Positions 8,105 to 18,900 of a DNA stretch of 35,704 nucleotides are shown here, in pieces (the first letter of the stretch is position 1; each line of letters starts with the position of its first letter). Location of the stretch: assembly GCA_031287215.1 (NCBI GenBank), contig JAITTF010000011.1, positions 1 through 35,704 on the forward strand. The letters run 5' to 3'. The position numbers and the translations under genes were made by a program. The notes beneath the pieces were generated by a model, which saw nothing but the letters and a program-made list of their open reading frames with translations, made no database searches and was not told the origin of the DNA. The stretch is from Bacteroidales bacterium (lineage in GTDB: Bacteria > Bacteroidota > Bacteroidia > Bacteroidales > WCHB1-69).

Positions 8105-9292
8105 ATTCCTTCTAATTTTATGGCTTGCGATGCCTTGTTTTTCTTTTCGTCCACTACTTTTGCATATATTTGAGTGGTCTTTACATTGGTATGCCCTAAC
8201 ATCTTGCTGACGGTGTAAATGTCTGTACCATTGGATAATTGAAGGGTCGCAAACGTGTGCCGAAAGCAATGGAATGTTATTTTCTTGGTAATGCCTGCCG
8301 CTTTTATCCATCTTTCCAATGGTTTGGAAATCCACGAGGGGTCGGGCAAATCTTCAAAAACAAGTTGATTGGGCTTTTGCGGCTCGCCGCAAAGTGCCAA
8401 CGCCTGCGTCGAAATGGGCATATATTCAACGCCTTTGGTTTTCTGCTGCGTAAAATTGAGACGGGCTTGGTCGCCATCAATTTGTATTTCTTTCCACTGC
8501 ATTTTTTGAATATCGCAGTGGCGCAAGCCTGTGAGTGCAGAGAACAGTGCAGCGTTTTTGAGTTCGGGGCGTTCGCAAGGCGTGGCGGCAAGGGTGTTTA
8601 ATTCTTCGACCGTGAGAAACTCGCGGCGGGTTTGCATAAATTCCTCACGCTCGGAAAAGTAAACTTGTTTACTTTTCCGAGCGTGAGGAATTTTCCTGTT
8701 CCTGTATGCCTTTGATTTTTGCGGACAAATCTATTGTCAAATAGCCGTCAATAAATGCCTGCTTTAATCCTGCTTTGAAAATTGAAAAGTAAGTGGCTGC
8801 GGTGTTTCGGGATATTGTCCCGGTTCTGTTTCCTCCACATGGAGCAGACAAAAGGAATGTCTTGAACTCTTCGGCTAAGCGGTTATCTATTTTGAAAAAC
8901 AACAAAATTTCGCCAGTAAACTGTTTTAGAAAGTCAAGGGTACGTTGCCAATTGGTTATAATTGACTGTGAACTATTGGCATGGCGTTTCTTTGCTGCGG
9001 CATCAAAGGATTCAATGAAATTCTGCCCTAAACGCTCTTTTTGTTCGGCTTGTGCGGTTTCGGTGTCGCTGTACAAATCGGCGTTGTCATATTCGCGTTG
9101 GCGGAGTTTGCGAACGCCATCGGCATACAAACAAGCCTGCTGTTTTGCTTCTTATCGAGCAGATTTTTTTCTTGCGTTGTCGGCTTTGTGTCCGCAATCT
9201 TTGGAACAAAAGCGTGTAATTACGGTTTTTGCTTCAAACTGTTTGCCGCAATACTCGCAGACTTTCGGAATTTTCAACTTGCTATTTCCCAT
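8101..9292 (-). pseudogene. Tyrosine recombinase/integrase (Bacteroides mobilizable-element type), disrupted into fragments
   Basis: N-terminal zinc-ribbon MGNSKLKIPKVCEYCGKQFEAKTVITRFCSKDC (start 9292), in-frame TAA at 9152-9154, core-binding segment in ORF 8669..9130, palindrome at 8638-8693 with a frame change, then catalytic segment 8101..8637 with TGLRHCDI, HCFRHTFA, LGHTNVKTTQIYAK (R..HxxR..H..Y). Confidence 0.8.
8638..8693. repeat. 56-bp perfect palindrome (27-bp arms, 2-nt loop) inside integrase
   Basis: AAATTCCTCACGCTCGGAAAAGTAAAC-TT-GTTTACTTTTCCGAGCGTGAGGAATTT; arms 8638-8664 and 8667-8693 are exact reverse complements. Confidence 0.97.
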
Positions 9293-9371
9293 ATAATAAA
9301 TCGTTATTCGTATATTTAAGTATATGTTAGTCGCACATCTCCGTTATTTAAACAGTATCACAAATATGTTG

Positions 9372-9379
9372 CAAATATA
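9372..9379 (-). promoter_or_regulatory. Candidate Bacteroidetes -7 box TATATTTG for integrase
   Basis: TATATTTG on minus strand, with a TTG about 18 nt upstream; integrase start at 9292. Confidence 0.5.
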
Positions 9380-9428
9380 CGATAAAAAAACGATATACAA
9401 GCATCACTATCAATAGTTATTTAAAATA

Positions 9429-9463
9429 GAAATAGCGGTAAATCAACTATTTACCGCTATTTC
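9429..9463 (-). terminator. Hairpin downstream of dnaK (15-bp stem), also carries half of a candidate att repeat
   Basis: GAAATAGCGGTAAAT-caact-ATTTACCGCTATTTC perfect inverted repeat, 31 nt beyond the dnaK stop. Confidence 0.6.
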
Positions 9464-9493
9464 GCTCTATTTGATTATTGATAATAATCGTTC

Positions 9494-11431
9494 TTATTTC
9501 ACTTCCTCAAAATCCACATCCGTTACATTGGGATCGGAGCCTGAGGGGTTTTGACCGTCGGTAGGGTTGTTAGGGGTGCCGGGGGCGCCTGCTTGTCCGA
9601 AGTCGGCACCGGGGTTGGGTTGTCCGCCGCCTTGAGCGTTGTACATTTCTGCGGAGGCTGCTTGCCATGCGGTTTGCAGTTCGGAAGTGGCACTGTCTAT
9701 AGCGGCTAAGTCTTTGGCGGTATGTGCCTGACGGAGTTTGTCTTTAGCAGCTTCTATCGGCGCTTTCTTGTCGGCTGGCAACTTGTCGCCAAACTCTTGG
9801 AGCTGTTTCTCGGTATTGAAGATCAGTGAGTCGGCAGTATTCAATTTGTCTATCTCTTCGCGGGCTTTCTTGTCGGCTTCGGCGTTGGCTTCAGCTTCGG
9901 CTTTCATCTTCTTGATCTCTTCATCAGAAAGTCCTGAAGAGGCTTCGATTCTGATTTTCTGCTCTTTACCGGTAGCTTTATCTTTTGCAGTAACATTAAG
10001 GATACCGTTTGAGTCGATGTCGAAGGTTACTTCTACTTGTGGTACGCCACGCATTGCCGGCATGATGCCTTCGAGGTGGAAACGTCCAATACTCTTGTTC
10101 TGGGCTGCCATAGGACGTTCTCCCTGAATGACGTGAATCTCAACGGAGGTCTGATTGTCAACGGCAGTGGTGAAGGTTTCCGACTTTTTGGTTGGGATAG
10201 TTGTATTAGATTCTATCAATTTGGTCATCACACCACCTAAAGTTTCCAATCCTAATGAAAGTGGCGTAACATCCAATAAGAGTATGTCGTGAACATCACC
10301 GCTCAGTACACCACCTTGGATAGCAGCACCTACAGCTACTACTTCGTCAGGATTTACCCCTTTAGAAGGGGCTTTTCCGAAGAAGTCTTCTACGATTTTT
10401 TGAATGGCAGGGATACGGGTAGAACCACCTACTAAGATTACTTCATCAATATCGGAAGTTTTGTAACCAGCATCTTTCAATGCTTTGCGGCACGGTTCAA
10501 TGGTAGCTTGTATCAAAGAGTCGCATAGTTGTTCAAATTGTGCGCGGGTAAGGCTTCTTACCAAGTGTTGCGGAATGCCGTCTATTGGCATGATGTAAGG
10601 CAGGTTAATCTCAGTAGCATTGGAACTTGAGAGTTCAATTTTTGCCTTTTCGGCAGCTTCTTTAAGACGTTGTAAAGCCATAGCATCTTTACGTAAGTCC
10701 ACATTAAAGTCTTTTTGGAACTCTTCTGCCAACCAGTCGATAATTTTCTGGTCAAAGTCATCACCGCCGAGGTGAGTATCACCGTTGGTAGATTTTACTT
10801 CAAAAACGCCGTCTCCCAGTTCGAGGATTGAGATATCGAAAGTACCGCCACCAAGGTCAAAAACGGCTACGCGGTTGTTGTCGTGTTTTTTATCCAAACC
10901 GTAAGCCAAAGCGGCTGCTGTAGGTTCGTTGATAATTCTCTTAACGGTAAGACCTGCAATTTCGCCGGCTTCTTTAGTAGCCTGACGTTGAGAGTCGCTG
11001 AAGTATGCCGGTACGGTGATGACGGCTTCCGTAACTTCTGTACCTAAGTAATCTTCTGCAGTTTTCTTCATTTTTTGGAGTACCATTGCAGATATTTCCT
11101 GAGCGGTGTAGTTTCTGTCGTCAATTTGAATCAGCGGCATGTTGTTAGAGGATTTAATTACCTCATAAGGGACACGTTGTACTTCTTTAGTTACTTGGTC
11201 GAATGTTTCGCCCATAAATCTCTTAATAGAAGCGATAGTTTTTTTAGGGTTAGTGATAGCCTGACGTTTTGCAGGGTCTCCTACTTTTCTTTCATTATTA
11301 TTTACAAAAGCAACGATAGAAGGGGTTGTACGTCTTCCTTCGCTATTGGGTATTACTACCGGTTCGCTACCTTCCATAACGGCTACACATGAATTTGTGG
11401 TGCCTAAGTCAATTCCAATTATTTTTCCCAT
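9494..11431 (-). CDS. dnaK: Molecular chaperone DnaK (Hsp70)
   Basis: 645 aa, [42 protein letters not shown] ... full-length Hsp70 with the C-terminal tail ...[10 protein letters not shown]. Confidence 0.99.
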   Translation of the reverse strand: MGKIIGIDLGTTNSCVAVMEGSEPVVIPNSEGRRTTPSIVAFVNNNERKVGDPAKRQAITNPKKTIASIKRFMGETFDQVTKEVQRVPYEVIKSSNNMPLIQIDDRNYTAQEISAMVLQKMKKTAEDYLGTEVTEAVITVPAYFSDSQRQATKEAGEIAGLTVKRIINEPTAAALAYGLDKKHDNNRVAVFDLGGGTFDISILELGDGVFEVKSTNGDTHLGGDDFDQKIIDWLAEEFQKDFNVDLRKDAMALQRLKEAAEKAKIELSSSNATEINLPYIMPIDGIPQHLVRSLTRAQFEQLCDSLIQATIEPCRKALKDAGYKTSDIDEVILVGGSTRIPAIQKIVEDFFGKAPSKGVNPDEVVAVGAAIQGGVLSGDVHDILLLDVTPLSLGLETLGGVMTKLIESNTTIPTKKSETFTTAVDNQTSVEIHVIQGERPMAAQNKSIGRFHLEGIMPAMRGVPQVEVTFDIDSNGILNVTAKDKATGKEQKIRIEASSGLSDEEIKKMKAEAEANAEADKKAREEIDKLNTADSLIFNTEKQLQEFGDKLPADKKAPIEAAKDKLRQAHTAKDLAAIDSATSELQTAWQAASAEMYNAQGGGQPNPGADFGQAGAPGTPNNPTDGQNPSGSDPNVTDVDFEEVK

Positions 11432-11549
11432 GATTATTAAATTTTGATTATTATTATTATATTTTCTGAAATTCTATTTTCAATCGCATTAATAGCAAAT
11501 ATTGTACCAAACGCAAACTGACAGAATTGTACTGACAAAATGGCAGCTG

Positions 11550-11578
11550 TTTGTTGTCTAAAATAATATGTATATTTG
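11550..11578 (+). promoter_or_regulatory. Bacteroidetes-type promoter for the DUF2851 gene
   Basis: TTTG (11550-11553) - N17 - TATATTTG (11571-11578), matching TTTG/TAnnTTTG. Confidence 0.65.
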
Positions 11579-11673
11579 CAAAATTAAACAGAATGATTGA
11601 TAGTTTTTTACATTCATATTAAGCTATTAATACTCAAACAACTAACAACAACTAACAATACTACAATTACGCT

Positions 11674-12945
11674 ATGAATGAAAGTTTTTTGCATTATGTT
11701 TGGCGTCATCGCCTTTTTAATCCATCCAATTTACAAACTACTGACGGTGAAAAGATCTCTATTATTCATCCCGGTTTTGCACATCAACATGCAGGACCCG
11801 ATTTTAAGCAATCGGTCGTTAAAATCAATGATATTATGTGGGCAGGAGATGTAGAAATACATGTCAAGAGTTCGGATTGGCTCAAACACCACCACCAAAA
11901 TGACCCAAAATACAATTCGGTAATTCTTCATGTTGTGTATGAACATGATGTAGAGTTGTATAAAGAAGAAAAGCGTTCTTTTCCTACTTTTGTATTAGGG
12001 GCTCATATTCCTGAGACCTTAATAAGGCGTTATATGGAATTATCGACTTCAAAAGAGGAATTGGTATGTCGTCGTCATATTCAAGAGTTAAATCCTTTAA
12101 CGATGACCTCTTTTTTGTCCCGAGTAGCTATTGAGCGTCTTTTATCTCGTCAGCATCATATTTTTGAGGTAGTTTCTCAATGTGAAGACAATTGGGAAGA
12201 GGCTTTTTTTAGGATCTTAGCCATCAGTTTCGGATTTAAGACGAATGAAGGTGCTTTTGATTTATTGGGAAGGAGTATCCCTTTTCACTATTTATCTAAA
12301 CATCTTACCGCAAGGACGCAGATTTATGCTTTAATTTTCGGTCAGGCAGGCATGTTGGAGGAACCATGTGAAGACGACTATTATTTACAATTATCTTCTG
12401 AGTATCAATATTTAAGATACAAATACAAACTAACGCCGATTCCAAAGAGTTGTTGGAATTATTTACGATTACGTCCTAAAAACTTCCCGTGTATTAGGTT
12501 AGCAGAGTTCAGTGAATTGCTTTTTAGAGCCCCTAAATTGTTTAATAATTTATTAGAAGGCATCAGTACGCAAGAGTTATTAAAGGTATTGTCTGTAACT
12601 CCGGATGCTTATTGGCAGACACATTATCATTTTGGAAAGTGTGTAAAAAGCAGCAACCTTTCCGTAGGAAAGGCTGCTGCTTTTTCAATTATTATTAACA
12701 CATTAGTTCCAATTCTTTTTTCATATTCTGTTTTTCACGGTGATGAGACAATGCAAAACAGGGCGGTATCAGTTCTGGAGAGTGTTGAGTTTGAGGAAAA
12801 CAGTATTACTCGTATATACCGTGAGATAGGTTTTCCTACCGGGAGTGCATTAGATTCACAAGCAATTTTACAGTTAAAAAGAGAGTATTGTTCTAAAAAA
12901 CAATGTTTAAAGTGTTCTATAGGTAGTTTTATCTTAAGGAGATAA
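11674..12945 (+). CDS. DUF2851 family protein
   Basis: 423 aa; MNESFLHYVWRHRLFNPSNLQTTDGEKISIIHPGFAHQHAGPDFKQSVVKINDIMWAGDVEIHVKSSDWLKHHHQNDPKYNSVILHVVYEHD, C-terminal YCSKKQCLKCSIG. Confidence 0.88.
   Translation: MNESFLHYVWRHRLFNPSNLQTTDGEKISIIHPGFAHQHAGPDFKQSVVKINDIMWAGDVEIHVKSSDWLKHHHQNDPKYNSVILHVVYEHDVELYKEEKRSFPTFVLGAHIPETLIRRYMELSTSKEELVCRRHIQELNPLTMTSFLSRVAIERLLSRQHHIFEVVSQCEDNWEEAFFRILAISFGFKTNEGAFDLLGRSIPFHYLSKHLTARTQIYALIFGQAGMLEEPCEDDYYLQLSSEYQYLRYKYKLTPIPKSCWNYLRLRPKNFPCIRLAEFSELLFRAPKLFNNLLEGISTQELLKVLSVTPDAYWQTHYHFGKCVKSSNLSVGKAAAFSIIINTLVPILFSYSVFHGDETMQNRAVSVLESVEFEENSITRIYREIGFPTGSALDSQAILQLKREYCSKKQCLKCSIGSFILRR
12645..12685. terminator. Bidirectional intrinsic-terminator-like hairpin inside the DUF2851 CDS
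   Basis: AAAAAGCAGCAACCTTTCC-gta-GGAAAGGCTGCTGCTTTTT: 19-bp arms with a single mismatch (a G.U wobble in the minus-strand transcript) and an A/T run on each side. Confidence 0.65.
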
Positions 12946-12955
12946 AAGGGGGTAC

Positions 12956-13234
12956 CTATTTTTTTCCTTTATCTTTTTGACCGGCGTGTCCTCTAAAGAT
13001 ACGTGTAGGAGCAAATTCTCCTAATTTATGACCTACCATATTTTCAGTAATATAGACAGGGATAAATTTATTACCATTATGAACTGCGATATTAAGACCA
13101 ACAAAATCGGGGGAGATAACAGAGGCTCTTGACCAGGTCTTAAGCGTAGTTTTCTTGCCTGAATTTTGTATTTCAGTGGCTCTAATTTGTAATTTATAAT
13201 GGATATATGGACCTTTTTTTAATGAACGACTCAT
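12956..13234 (-). CDS. rpsS: 30S ribosomal protein S19
   Basis: 92 aa [16 protein letters not shown]...[27 protein letters not shown]. Confidence 0.98.
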   Translation of the reverse strand: MSRSLKKGPYIHYKLQIRATEIQNSGKKTTLKTWSRASVISPDFVGLNIAVHNGNKFIPVYITENMVGHKLGEFAPTRIFRGHAGQKDKGKK

Positions 13235-13253
13235 AATGTACTTACTTTAAAGA

Positions 13254-14078
13254 TTATTTTTTCTTTCTTTCAACAATAAACTGATCGGAATTTTTCTTCG
13301 GCGACCTTGTTCTATATCCCTTAGCAGGAATACCTTTTCTTGAACGAGGATGACCACCGGAAGCACGACCTTCACCACCACCCATTGGGTGATCTACAGG
13401 GTTCATAACTACACCGCGAACTCTTGGACGGCGTCCTAACCAGCGAGATCTACCTGCTTTACCGGAGACTTCCAAACTATGGTCAGCATTAGATACCATA
13501 CCCACGGTAGCGCGACAAGAACAAAGGATCATTCTGGTTTCACCTGAAGGTAATTTAAGGGTAGCATATTTACCATCTCTTGACATCAATTGAGCGTAAG
13601 AGCCGGCACTTCTTGACATTTTTGCCCCTTGACCAGGTCTTAATTCGATGTTATGGATTACCGAACCAAAAGGAATTTCACCTAAAGGAAGGGTATTTCC
13701 CAAATCAGGAGCAATGCCTGTGCCTGAGATTACTTGTTGTCCTACTTTTAGACCGTGGGGAGCTATGATATAGCTTTTTTCGCCATCGGCATAAAACAGC
13801 AATGCTATACGAGCGGATCTGTTAGGATCGTATTCAATAGTTTTTACTGTAGCAGGAATGCCATCTTTAGACCTTTTAAAATCTATTATACGATACATCT
13901 GTTTGTGACCGCCTCCGCGATACCGCATCGTCATTTTACCACTGTTATTTCGTCCGCCGGTTCTTTTTTTCGGACATAGTAAACTCTTTTCAGGAGTGTT
14001 AGTGGTAATCTCGTCAAACGAACTAATTACTTTAAAACGTTGACCAGGTGTAACCGGTTTGTACTTTTTTAATGCCAT
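13254..14078 (-). CDS. rplB: 50S ribosomal protein L2
   Basis: 274 aa; [19 protein letters not shown]...[28 protein letters not shown]. Confidence 0.99.
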   Translation of the reverse strand: MALKKYKPVTPGQRFKVISSFDEITTNTPEKSLLCPKKRTGGRNNSGKMTMRYRGGGHKQMYRIIDFKRSKDGIPATVKTIEYDPNRSARIALLFYADGEKSYIIAPHGLKVGQQVISGTGIAPDLGNTLPLGEIPFGSVIHNIELRPGQGAKMSRSAGSYAQLMSRDGKYATLKLPSGETRMILCSCRATVGMVSNADHSLEVSGKAGRSRWLGRRPRVRGVVMNPVDHPMGGGEGRASGGHPRSRKGIPAKGYRTRSPKKNSDQFIVERKKK

Positions 14079-14080
14079 TT

Positions 14081-14371
14081 TTAAATACTACTAAAGAAAT
14101 CTATTTTATCATCTTTACTTACAAATACGTATGCTTTTTTTACGGTATTTTTTTGTCCTTCTATCATTCCGGCTTTCGTATAGCGGGAAGTAGATTTTCC
14201 TCTTTGCACTAACGTATTAATTCTTACAACTTTGATACCGTACAAATCTTCTATCTCTTTTTTGATTTGGGATTTGGTAGCCTTTCTGTCAACGATGAAT
14301 CCATAGCGATTAAATTGTTCCGCTACGTGGGTCATCTTTTCACTTATAAGGGGTTTTATTAATATACTCAT
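14081..14371 (-). CDS. rplW: 50S ribosomal protein L23
   Basis: 96 aa; [54 protein letters not shown]. Confidence 0.97.
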   Translation of the reverse strand: MSILIKPLISEKMTHVAEQFNRYGFIVDRKATKSQIKKEIEDLYGIKVVRINTLVQRGKSTSRYTKAGMIEGQKNTVKKAYVFVSKDDKIDFFSSI

Positions 14372-14392
14372 CTTATTTTTACTATTAAAAGA

Positions 14393-15025
14393 TTATTCTT
14401 GATTTAACATTTTTTCTATCTCAGGAATACTGTTTTCACAGAGGATCACGTTTTGAGAATTTAATACATCGTAAGTATTAACTTCATTTGCGCGCATCAC
14501 TTTCGAGCGTTTTAAATTACGGGAAGAGAGATAAACATTAGTATTAGCTTCATTAGCTAACAATAATGTTTTACTGTTTTCGAGTTTAAAGTTTTTCAAA
14601 ATATCAAGATAAGCTTTAGTTCTTGGTGCTTCAAAAGCAAAATCTTCAATGACGATAATTTTACCTTCTTGAGCTTTATAAGTAAGGGCAGAGAATCTTG
14701 CCAACTTCTTAATTTTTTTGTTCAATTTAAAGCTATAATCTCTTGGATGGGGTCCAAAAACTGTTGCACCACCGCGAATAGTAGGAGATTTAATACTTCC
14801 TGCTCTTGCGCCGCCGGTACCTTTTTGTTTTTTAAGTTTACGGGTACTTCCGGAGATTGTTGATTTTTCTAAGGTATCATGAGTACCTTGTCTTTTATTG
14901 GCTTGGATGTGCTTCACATCGAGCCAAATAGCGTGATCATTAGGTTCAATATTAAAAATCGCATCATTTAATGTGATTTTTTTTGATGATTCGCTGCCGT
15001 CAATTTTATATATTTTTAACTCCAT
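14393..15025 (-). CDS. rplD: 50S ribosomal protein L4
   Basis: 210 aa; [50 protein letters not shown]. Confidence 0.98.
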   Translation of the reverse strand: MELKIYKIDGSESSKKITLNDAIFNIEPNDHAIWLDVKHIQANKRQGTHDTLEKSTISGSTRKLKKQKGTGGARAGSIKSPTIRGGATVFGPHPRDYSFKLNKKIKKLARFSALTYKAQEGKIIVIEDFAFEAPRTKAYLDILKNFKLENSKTLLLANEANTNVYLSSRNLKRSKVMRANEVNTYDVLNSQNVILCENSIPEIEKMLNQE

Positions 15026-15645
15026 CTTTCTATAGTTATATATGAACCATTAGGTCCTGGTACGGAACCTTTAACTAAAATTAAATTTTTTTCTTTAACG
15101 ATCTTCAGAATCTGAAGGTTAATCATTTTTACTTTTTTGCCGCCGTCTCTACCAGCCATGCGCATTCCTTTGAATACTCTTGAAGGCCATGAAGAAGCAC
15201 CAAGTGAACCGGGAGCTCGCAAGCGGTTGTGTTGACCGTGTGTAGAATCTCCAACCCCTCTAAATCCATGACGTTTTACTACGCCCTGAAAGCCTTTACC
15301 TTTTGAAACTCCACTTACGTCAACGTACTCTCCTTCAATGAAAACTGTAACATCCAAAATATCACCGAATTGCTTCTGATGACCTTCTTCAAAACGGGTA
15401 AACTCTTTCACGATTTTTTTCGGAGTTGTACCTGCTTTGTCGAAATGACCTTTTAAAGGTTTGGATGTCCTTTTTTCTTTCTTTTCGTCGTAACCCAATT
15501 GGATTGCATCATAACCGTCTGTTGCAACGGTCTTAACCTGCGTAACTACGCAAGGACCAGCTTCTATAACTGTGCATGGCTGTATTTTGCCATTGGCACC
15601 GTAGATGCTAGTCATACCAATTTTTTTTCCTATTAATCCAGACAT
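15016..15645 (-). CDS. rplC: 50S ribosomal protein L3
   Basis: 209 aa; [39 protein letters not shown]...[59 protein letters not shown]. Confidence 0.99.
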   Translation of the reverse strand: MSGLIGKKIGMTSIYGANGKIQPCTVIEAGPCVVTQVKTVATDGYDAIQLGYDEKKEKRTSKPLKGHFDKAGTTPKKIVKEFTRFEEGHQKQFGDILDVTVFIEGEYVDVSGVSKGKGFQGVVKRHGFRGVGDSTHGQHNRLRAPGSLGASSWPSRVFKGMRMAGRDGGKKVKMINLQILKIVKEKNLILVKGSVPGPNGSYITIERWS

Positions 15646-15776
15646 TTTTAATTAAATTTATATTGTTTTTAAGTCTTCAATCCGCAACATCCTTTTTAGT
15701 GTAAAAATGTAATTTTCTGTTTTTCAGTTCATTTAGTGAAAAACAAAACCGTCCTTTCTCCTTCTAAAATGGACGG

Positions 15777-15784
15777 CAAATATA
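15777..15784 (-). promoter_or_regulatory. Candidate -7 box TATATTTG for rplC operon
   Basis: Minus-strand TATATTTG about 130 bp upstream of rplC, immediately preceding the CCGTCC/GGACGG stem. Confidence 0.5.
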
Positions 15785-15922
15785 CATATTTTTTTAACAT
15801 AAAGTTGTTTATTCTTTTTTTTTGCTTTTTTTTATTTATACTCTTGATCTTTTGATCTTTTTGACATACGTTTATATTCAACTTTTTTCCCTAAATTTGC
15901 AATTTGTATTATTTAACCGCCC

Positions 15923-18900
15923 ATGACCATGATTATTAAACGATTGTTCCTCTTCCTAATCTGTTTTTTTTCTGTTTTTATTACTTATAGTCAACGATTT
16001 AATACTTTTTCTTCTAATTCGGCAAGTACCGTTGAGGAGATGAGAGAGTTTTACGCTACTGCGCCTCCCGACCGCAAAAAGGAGGGTGAAAAGGTCTTAG
16101 AACGGTTTAATACCTTTTGGACAGGCTCCTGGATGACAGACGACATGCAAGAACAATTTGTCTTTTGTGCTAATGCAATGCTGAAACGACAGATGCGACC
16201 ATTCCCGCAATTTGAAGCACTCATAGATGCTTTTATCTCTTTTTCTACTTCAGAAGTCAATGATCAAGTAGAGGAGTGGAAAAATATGGTGCTTTTCCAT
16301 GTAGCTCACGATGTTGGCTCTTTTCACCAGAAAATGGCTTATTATACCTCTCTCTATGGTGGAAAATCGCTCTATAGTACGCCTAATGCTCAGTGGCGTG
16401 CAGAAGGTAGTATCGACAAAATTGGCGTTAATGATGAGCCTTTTGTTAGTTATGTGAATGTCGATTTGATAGGTGCTTCACAAAAAGATAGTTTGACCAT
16501 TTTTACTACCTCAGGGAGCTATCTTACCTCTACAGGGAGATGGAAAGGTAAAGGAGGTGAAGTACTGTGGGATAGAGCAGGATTGAATTTTCAAGTGCAT
16601 GCAGAACTTGCTGATTATGAGATAAAACTCTCTTTCCCCTCTTTTACTGCGGAAAATGCAACGCTCTATTATCCCGAATATTTTACTTCCCCTTTAAAAG
16701 GTACCTTATCGGATAAAGCCGGGTTGGAAGTCTCTGAAGAAAAAGCTACTTACCCTCGATTTAAGAGTTATGACAATATAGCGATTCCAAATTTTTATGA
16801 TAATGTGGATTATATTGGTGGGTTTGAGTTGAGAGGGGCTTCCGTTTTTGGATCTTCTTCTGAAGATAGATTGTCGTCAATCATTATCAAAAGAGATCAT
16901 AAACCGGTTGTTTGGGTGCGCTCTTTAAGTTTTTTGTTTAAAAATGATAATATTTTGAGTAGTGATGCCGGCATCAGTATCTATTTTGAAAATGATTCCC
17001 TTTATCATACTAATGCTACTGTAAAATTTAACTCTTCTACTAAAGAATTGATGATCTTACGTCCAACTAATGGGGTAGGGAGGTCACCATTCTTGGATTC
17101 TTACCATAAATTGGACATCTACGCCGAATCGATGGTCTGGATTATTGATGAAGAAAAAATACAATTTAAACCCATTATGGGACAATCTGCCGGCTATAGT
17201 GCTATCTTTGAATCTCATAATTACTTTGATGAATCGGTGATGTACAAAATAAAAGGATATAATGAGAAATCACCACTCTATACACTTTGGGAGGTCTTTA
17301 AAAAAAATGATTTTAAAGACTTGCCTTTTCAAACTATCGTTTCTCATTTCCGAAAATCAGTGGCTGACATTCGCCAATTGTTGATTGACCTTGCTGCGCA
17401 GGGTTTTGTTGAGTATGATACCCATTTAGATATCATTAGTTATAGACCAAAAATTGCGCATTACCTTAATAATGAAGTCGGCACAAGAGACTATGACCAG
17501 ATAAAATTAGAATCAAAAAGCCATTCTGCCTCCATTGATTTACTCAATAATGATCTGAGAATTAATGGATGTGAGTTTTTTGTGCTTAGTGATGCCCGTA
17601 TTGTAAATGTCTATCCCACTAACGAATCCGTAGTCGTTAAAAAAAATAGAAATATGCAGTTCTCGGGAAGAATAATTGCCGGTCTGTTTGATTTTGTTGC
17701 TCATAATTGCAAATTTGATTATGATCGCTTTGAGGTAGAAATGAATGTGATAGATTCTATGATTATGTACGTAGAAGATAAAGAGGCTCCCCAAAACTTA
17801 TACGGCGAACATAAACTTCGTGGTATTAACAGCATTATAGAAGACCTTGCAGGTACGCTCTCTATTGATAAACCGGCAAATAAATCGGGACGTGTAAATT
17901 TGCCGGAATATCCTATGTTTGAAAGTAGAAAAGATGGTAAGGTGTTCTATGATAGACTGCTTACGTTGGGAGGACATTACAATAGAGACCAGTTTTATTA
18001 TACTGTAAATCCCTTTAAAATTACGAATCTTGATAACTTTGTCATAGATTCAATGAATTTTAATGGTTATTTGGTATCCGGTGGCATTTTTCCCGATATT
18101 CACCAACCGTTGGTCATAAGACCTGACTTCTCTTTGGGTTTTATTTACAATACCAATCAACAAGGATTGCCCATGTATGAAGGCAAAGGATACTATCATA
18201 ATAATATTGATTTGAGTAATAAAGGATTACGTGGAAAAGGAGATATTCATTATTTAACCTCTTTCAGCAAATGCGACAGTTTGACCTTCTATTTGGATAA
18301 AACCTCCGGCAATGCATTGCAACATGAAGTTACAGCTCAAATAGCTGGCACTGAGTTTCCACATGCTACAGTCAATAATGCCGCTCTTTTGTGGAGACCC
18401 TACAACGATGAGCTTTTTATAAGAACTCGAAAAGAGAATATGGCTATTTTTGATGAAACCGAACTGACCGGTTTTTCAAAAATAACACCTCATGGCATGT
18501 ATGGTGGTGGTTTATTGAAGTTTAAACGTGCAGATATCTCTTCTAATAATTTCTTCTTCAAACACCACGAACTGCTTTCCGACACTTCAGACTTGAGAAT
18601 CTATGCGCTCAATACTTCAGATTTTGTCTTTACTACTGACAATTATAAAGCTCATATCGACTTCCAAACGCGAAAAGGACATTTTGAATCTAATGGCGAC
18701 GTCTCTGAAGTCGTTTTTGTGAAAAATGCTATTCGTACGAATGTCTCCAAATTTGATTGGAATCCGATAGATGAGAATGTTTTAGTCTTTAAATGGGATG
18801 ATGATCAGTATAAAAATGTGGATGTTAACAACACACCGGCACAAGAATTAATTGATATGAACTATAAAAACCAGTTAATTGCTACCTTGCCGGAGAAAAA

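Noticed and set aside
7385-8335. 316-aa version of the TM protein
   Set aside because: First 77 residues are out-of-frame integrase sequence; the ATGA-coupled start at 8104 is more plausible.
8239-9319. Plus-strand ORFs 8239..8601, 8793..9296, 9041..9319
   Set aside because: Antisense to the integrase; hydrophobic/Cys-rich translations without domain signatures.
9738-11392. Plus-strand ORFs within dnaK and the minus 10582..10782 ORF
   Set aside because: Shadow ORFs of the dnaK coding sequence.
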